A stretch of 45,198 bases of DNA from Acidobacteriaceae bacterium. GTDB lineage: Bacteria; Acidobacteriota; Terriglobia; Terriglobales; Acidobacteriaceae. This document shows, one piece after another, positions 43,834 through 45,198 of this stretch. Numbering within the stretch: position 1 is the first letter of the stretch; each line of letters opens with the position of its first letter. Position numbers and translations under genes: made by a program. Below the pieces are notes generated by a model. It ran no database searches, had not been told where the DNA came from, and saw nothing but the letters and a program-made list of their open reading frames with translations. Location of the stretch: positions 1 to 45,198 of the forward strand of contig JARLFY010000078.1 of NCBI GenBank assembly GCA_031296325.1, written 5' to 3'.

Positions 43834-44295
43834 TCACACGGTCCAACTCTTCAGCAGACGTATCCCTTCAAAGGAGAGGGCAAGGATTCCGAGCGCAAGA
43901 CCAGCGATCAGAGCGAAGACCGATCCATGAAGAAATCTAAGGCTACCATATAGCAGTAGCACCGCAATTGCCAAGCGCAGGAAGAAGATAAACAGCACCG
44001 AACCCAGCGGGCGAACCGGCGGCGAGCCTTCTCCGGCCTTGTCCATGCGCGCGATTACAGCGGTCATCAGGCGCAGCCACTCGAAGAGGCTGGAGCCGGA
44101 GATCAGCGCTCCAACGCCAAACAGAGCGGCGCTCGCCCAGCCCAGCTTCCACCACAGCAGCGGCAGGCCAATCGCCACCGCAAGGCCGATCAGCCGCAGC
44201 GCGCTCCAGATAGTGCGCCGAAAGTCCTCGTCGGAGAAGTTCTCCAATCCGAGTAAATGGCTTCCGTTCATCGAGTTAGATTCTGTCGAGTTCAT
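43834..44295 (-). CDS. AtpI-like membrane protein of the ATP synthase cluster
   Basis: A 153-residue protein with four hydrophobic segments (about 32-50, 56-72, 100-118 and 122-142) in the position of atpI/uncI. AtpI-type proteins help assemble the c ring. Sequence similarity to AtpI is by layout rather than a firm motif. AAGGA precedes ATG 44295, which overlaps the atpZ stop as ATGA, showing coupling. Confidence 0.75.
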   Translation of the reverse strand: MNSTESNSMNGSHLLGLENFSDEDFRRTIWSALRLIGLAVAIGLPLLWWKLGWASAALFGVGALISGSSLFEWLRLMTAVIARMDKAGEGSPPVRPLGSVLFIFFLRLAIAVLLLYGSLRFLHGSVFALIAGLALGILALSFEGIRLLKSWTV

Positions 44296-44543
44296 CGCTT
44301 GTCCTTCATGTACCGCGCCGCGACGGTAAAGATCTGCACAAATCCGCCAACCGCTCCCAGAATAATGCCCACGAGTCCGATCCAATGCTGATGAAAGTGG
44401 CTATCCAGCCACGAACCGATCAGCAGCCCGACCACGCAGCCCGAGGGAATCGCCAGCGCGAGCATCACCAACTGCTCGGCCCGCACGTAGTCCTTCAGAC
44501 CGCTGTTTTTCCTGCTCGGTTTCTTGTTGGATTCGTCGACCAT
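44292..44543 (-). CDS. atpZ: AtpZ/AtpI-family small subunit
   Basis: An 83-residue protein with two helices and the family motif GLLIGSWLDSHF, a charged/basic N-terminus (DESNKKPSRKNSGLKDYVRAEQ) and GAVGGFVQIFTVAARYM. AtpZ-type proteins accompany F0 genes and have been linked to Mg/Ca handling and c-ring assembly. ATG 44543 has GAGG upstream; the longer frame runs into a repeat and is rejected. First gene of the F0 cluster. Confidence 0.88.
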   Translation of the reverse strand: MVDESNKKPSRKNSGLKDYVRAEQLVMLALAIPSGCVVGLLIGSWLDSHFHQHWIGLVGIILGAVGGFVQIFTVAARYMKDKR

Positions 44544-44646
44544 CTCCCCCTCATTACACCACGCCGAGGGCGTCAGCGGCGCAGCCTCGATATACTGGTA
44601 GTTCAGAGTCACTCGACACATTTCATCGCAGATGAAATGTTTCAAA

Positions 44647-44695
44647 GAATTGTCATTCTGAGCGTAGCGAAGAATCCCCGCATTTTGCTCGCAGG
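44647..44695 (+). repeat. Family A repeat, diverged variant
   Basis: GTCATTCTGAGCG then TAGCGAAGAATCCCC, with ATTCT/AGAAT arms instead of ATTCC/GGAAT, between the divergent atpZ and lysS genes. It is close to a version I have seen in many phyla. Confidence 0.65.
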
Positions 44696-44761
44696 GAGAT
44701 ACATTTCGCACTCACTGAAATGACGAAACGTTGGATTATCGAAGCGAAGGGCAGACAAACC

Positions 44762-45198
44762 GTGTACGAATCGCAATTTGAAGAAGATCTTTACAACCTG
44801 CGCCGCGACAAGCTCCAGCAGATTGCCGCGCTGGGCCAGAAGGCCGGCCTGAGTTACGCCGAGGCCACCTACCCCAACAGCTTCGCCGCCACGCACACGG
44901 TTCCCGAACTGCGCGCCGCCTACGACTCGATCACCCCCGAGCAGTTCGCCGCCGACCTCGAAGCGGGCAAGAAGATCGAAGTCTCCCTCGCCGGACGCAT
45001 TCTGGCAATCCGCGTACAGGGCAAGGCCGGCTTCGCGCAGTTGCAGCAGGCGGGCCAGCGCATGCAGATCTACGTCCGCAAGGACGACGTAGGCGAAGAC
45101 GCCTTCGCCCTCTACAAACTGCTCGACCTCGGCGACCACATCGGCGCGCGCGGCTTCCTGATGCGCACCCGCACCGGCGAACTGACCGTCCACGTTAC
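44762..45198 (+). CDS. lysS: Lysyl-tRNA synthetase, N-terminal part (runs off the window)
   Basis: Class II synthetase charging tRNA-Lys. The visible 145 residues cover the N-terminal helix (YESQFEEDLYNLRRDKL) and the OB-fold anticodon-binding domain with VSLAGRILAIRVQGKAGF, RMQIYVRKDDVGEDAF and DLGDHIGARGFLMRTRTGE, all standard for bacterial LysRS. The GTG at 44762 (GAAGGG ten bases upstream) gives the usual N-terminus; an in-frame ATG at 44720 would add 14 residues and lacks a ribosome site. No stop before the window ends. Confidence 0.93.
   Translation, partial: MYESQFEEDLYNLRRDKLQQIAALGQKAGLSYAEATYPNSFAATHTVPELRAAYDSITPEQFAADLEAGKKIEVSLAGRILAIRVQGKAGFAQLQQAGQRMQIYVRKDDVGEDAFALYKLLDLGDHIGARGFLMRTRTGELTVHV

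Overview
The window looks like a chromosomal segment of an acidobacterium, most likely class Terriglobia (Acidobacteriaceae; Granulicella, Terriglobus or Edaphobacter type). The grounds are the GC-rich codon use, a VWFA-related secreted protein of the acidobacterial type, a YXWGXW-rich lipoprotein, many secreted carbohydrate enzymes and short interspersed GTCATTCCG-type repeats in the gaps. No plasmid, phage, transposase or CRISPR gene was seen. Assignment to a species is not possible from the sequence alone.

Layout. 1-5.6 kb, plus strand: end of era, a small membrane protein, a LOG-family protein, a 6S RNA gene with its own promoter, an RluD-type pseudouridine synthase, a VWFA protein and nicotinamidase. 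5.9-9.5 kb, minus strand: a Q/P-rich YXWGXW lipoprotein, a secreted metallo-beta-lactamase-fold protein and rpsT with promoter, leader and terminator. 10-12.9 kb, plus strand: a rhamnogalacturonan lyase (PL4) and aquaporin Z. 13.1-22.3 kb, minus strand: an eight-gene operon for the Wood-Werkman/methylmalonyl-CoA route, namely transcarboxylase 5S, 12S, a small helper-like protein, 1.3S biotin carrier, epimerase, both mutase chains and the MeaB GTPase. 22.7-24.1 kb, minus strand: a divergent Amt-like protein coupled to a 59-residue membrane protein. 24.3-28.6 kb: a small multidrug/YnfA-like membrane protein (plus), then ahcY and a coiled-coil porin (minus).

28.8-39.7 kb is an amino-sugar and probable peptidoglycan-recycling region: GH20 hexosaminidase, NagA, a YegD-type Hsp70, a GlcNAc/MurNAc-type kinase and a 1474-residue protein that fuses a sodium:solute symporter, an AmiE/beta-lactamase-fold hydrolase and a NamZ (DUF1343) exo-muramidase. 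The two joints of that fusion are each encoded by a copy of the same short repeat that elsewhere in the window lies just after stop codons. This is the most striking observation here: intergenic repeats appear to have become in-frame protein linkers.

39.9-45.2 kb: a NUDIX hydrolase coupled to a GH127 arabinofuranosidase (minus), the F0 part of ATP synthase (atpZ, atpI-like, atpB, atpE; minus) ending at a terminator with no F1 genes following, and the start of lysS (plus, runs off the window).

Three repeat families recur in the gaps: A (GTCATTCCG...GGAATCTGC hairpin, often with a stuttered head), B (GGGCC-AAA-GGCCC modules ending in CTATA) and C (inverted arms of ATCCGTG or ACCGATT units).
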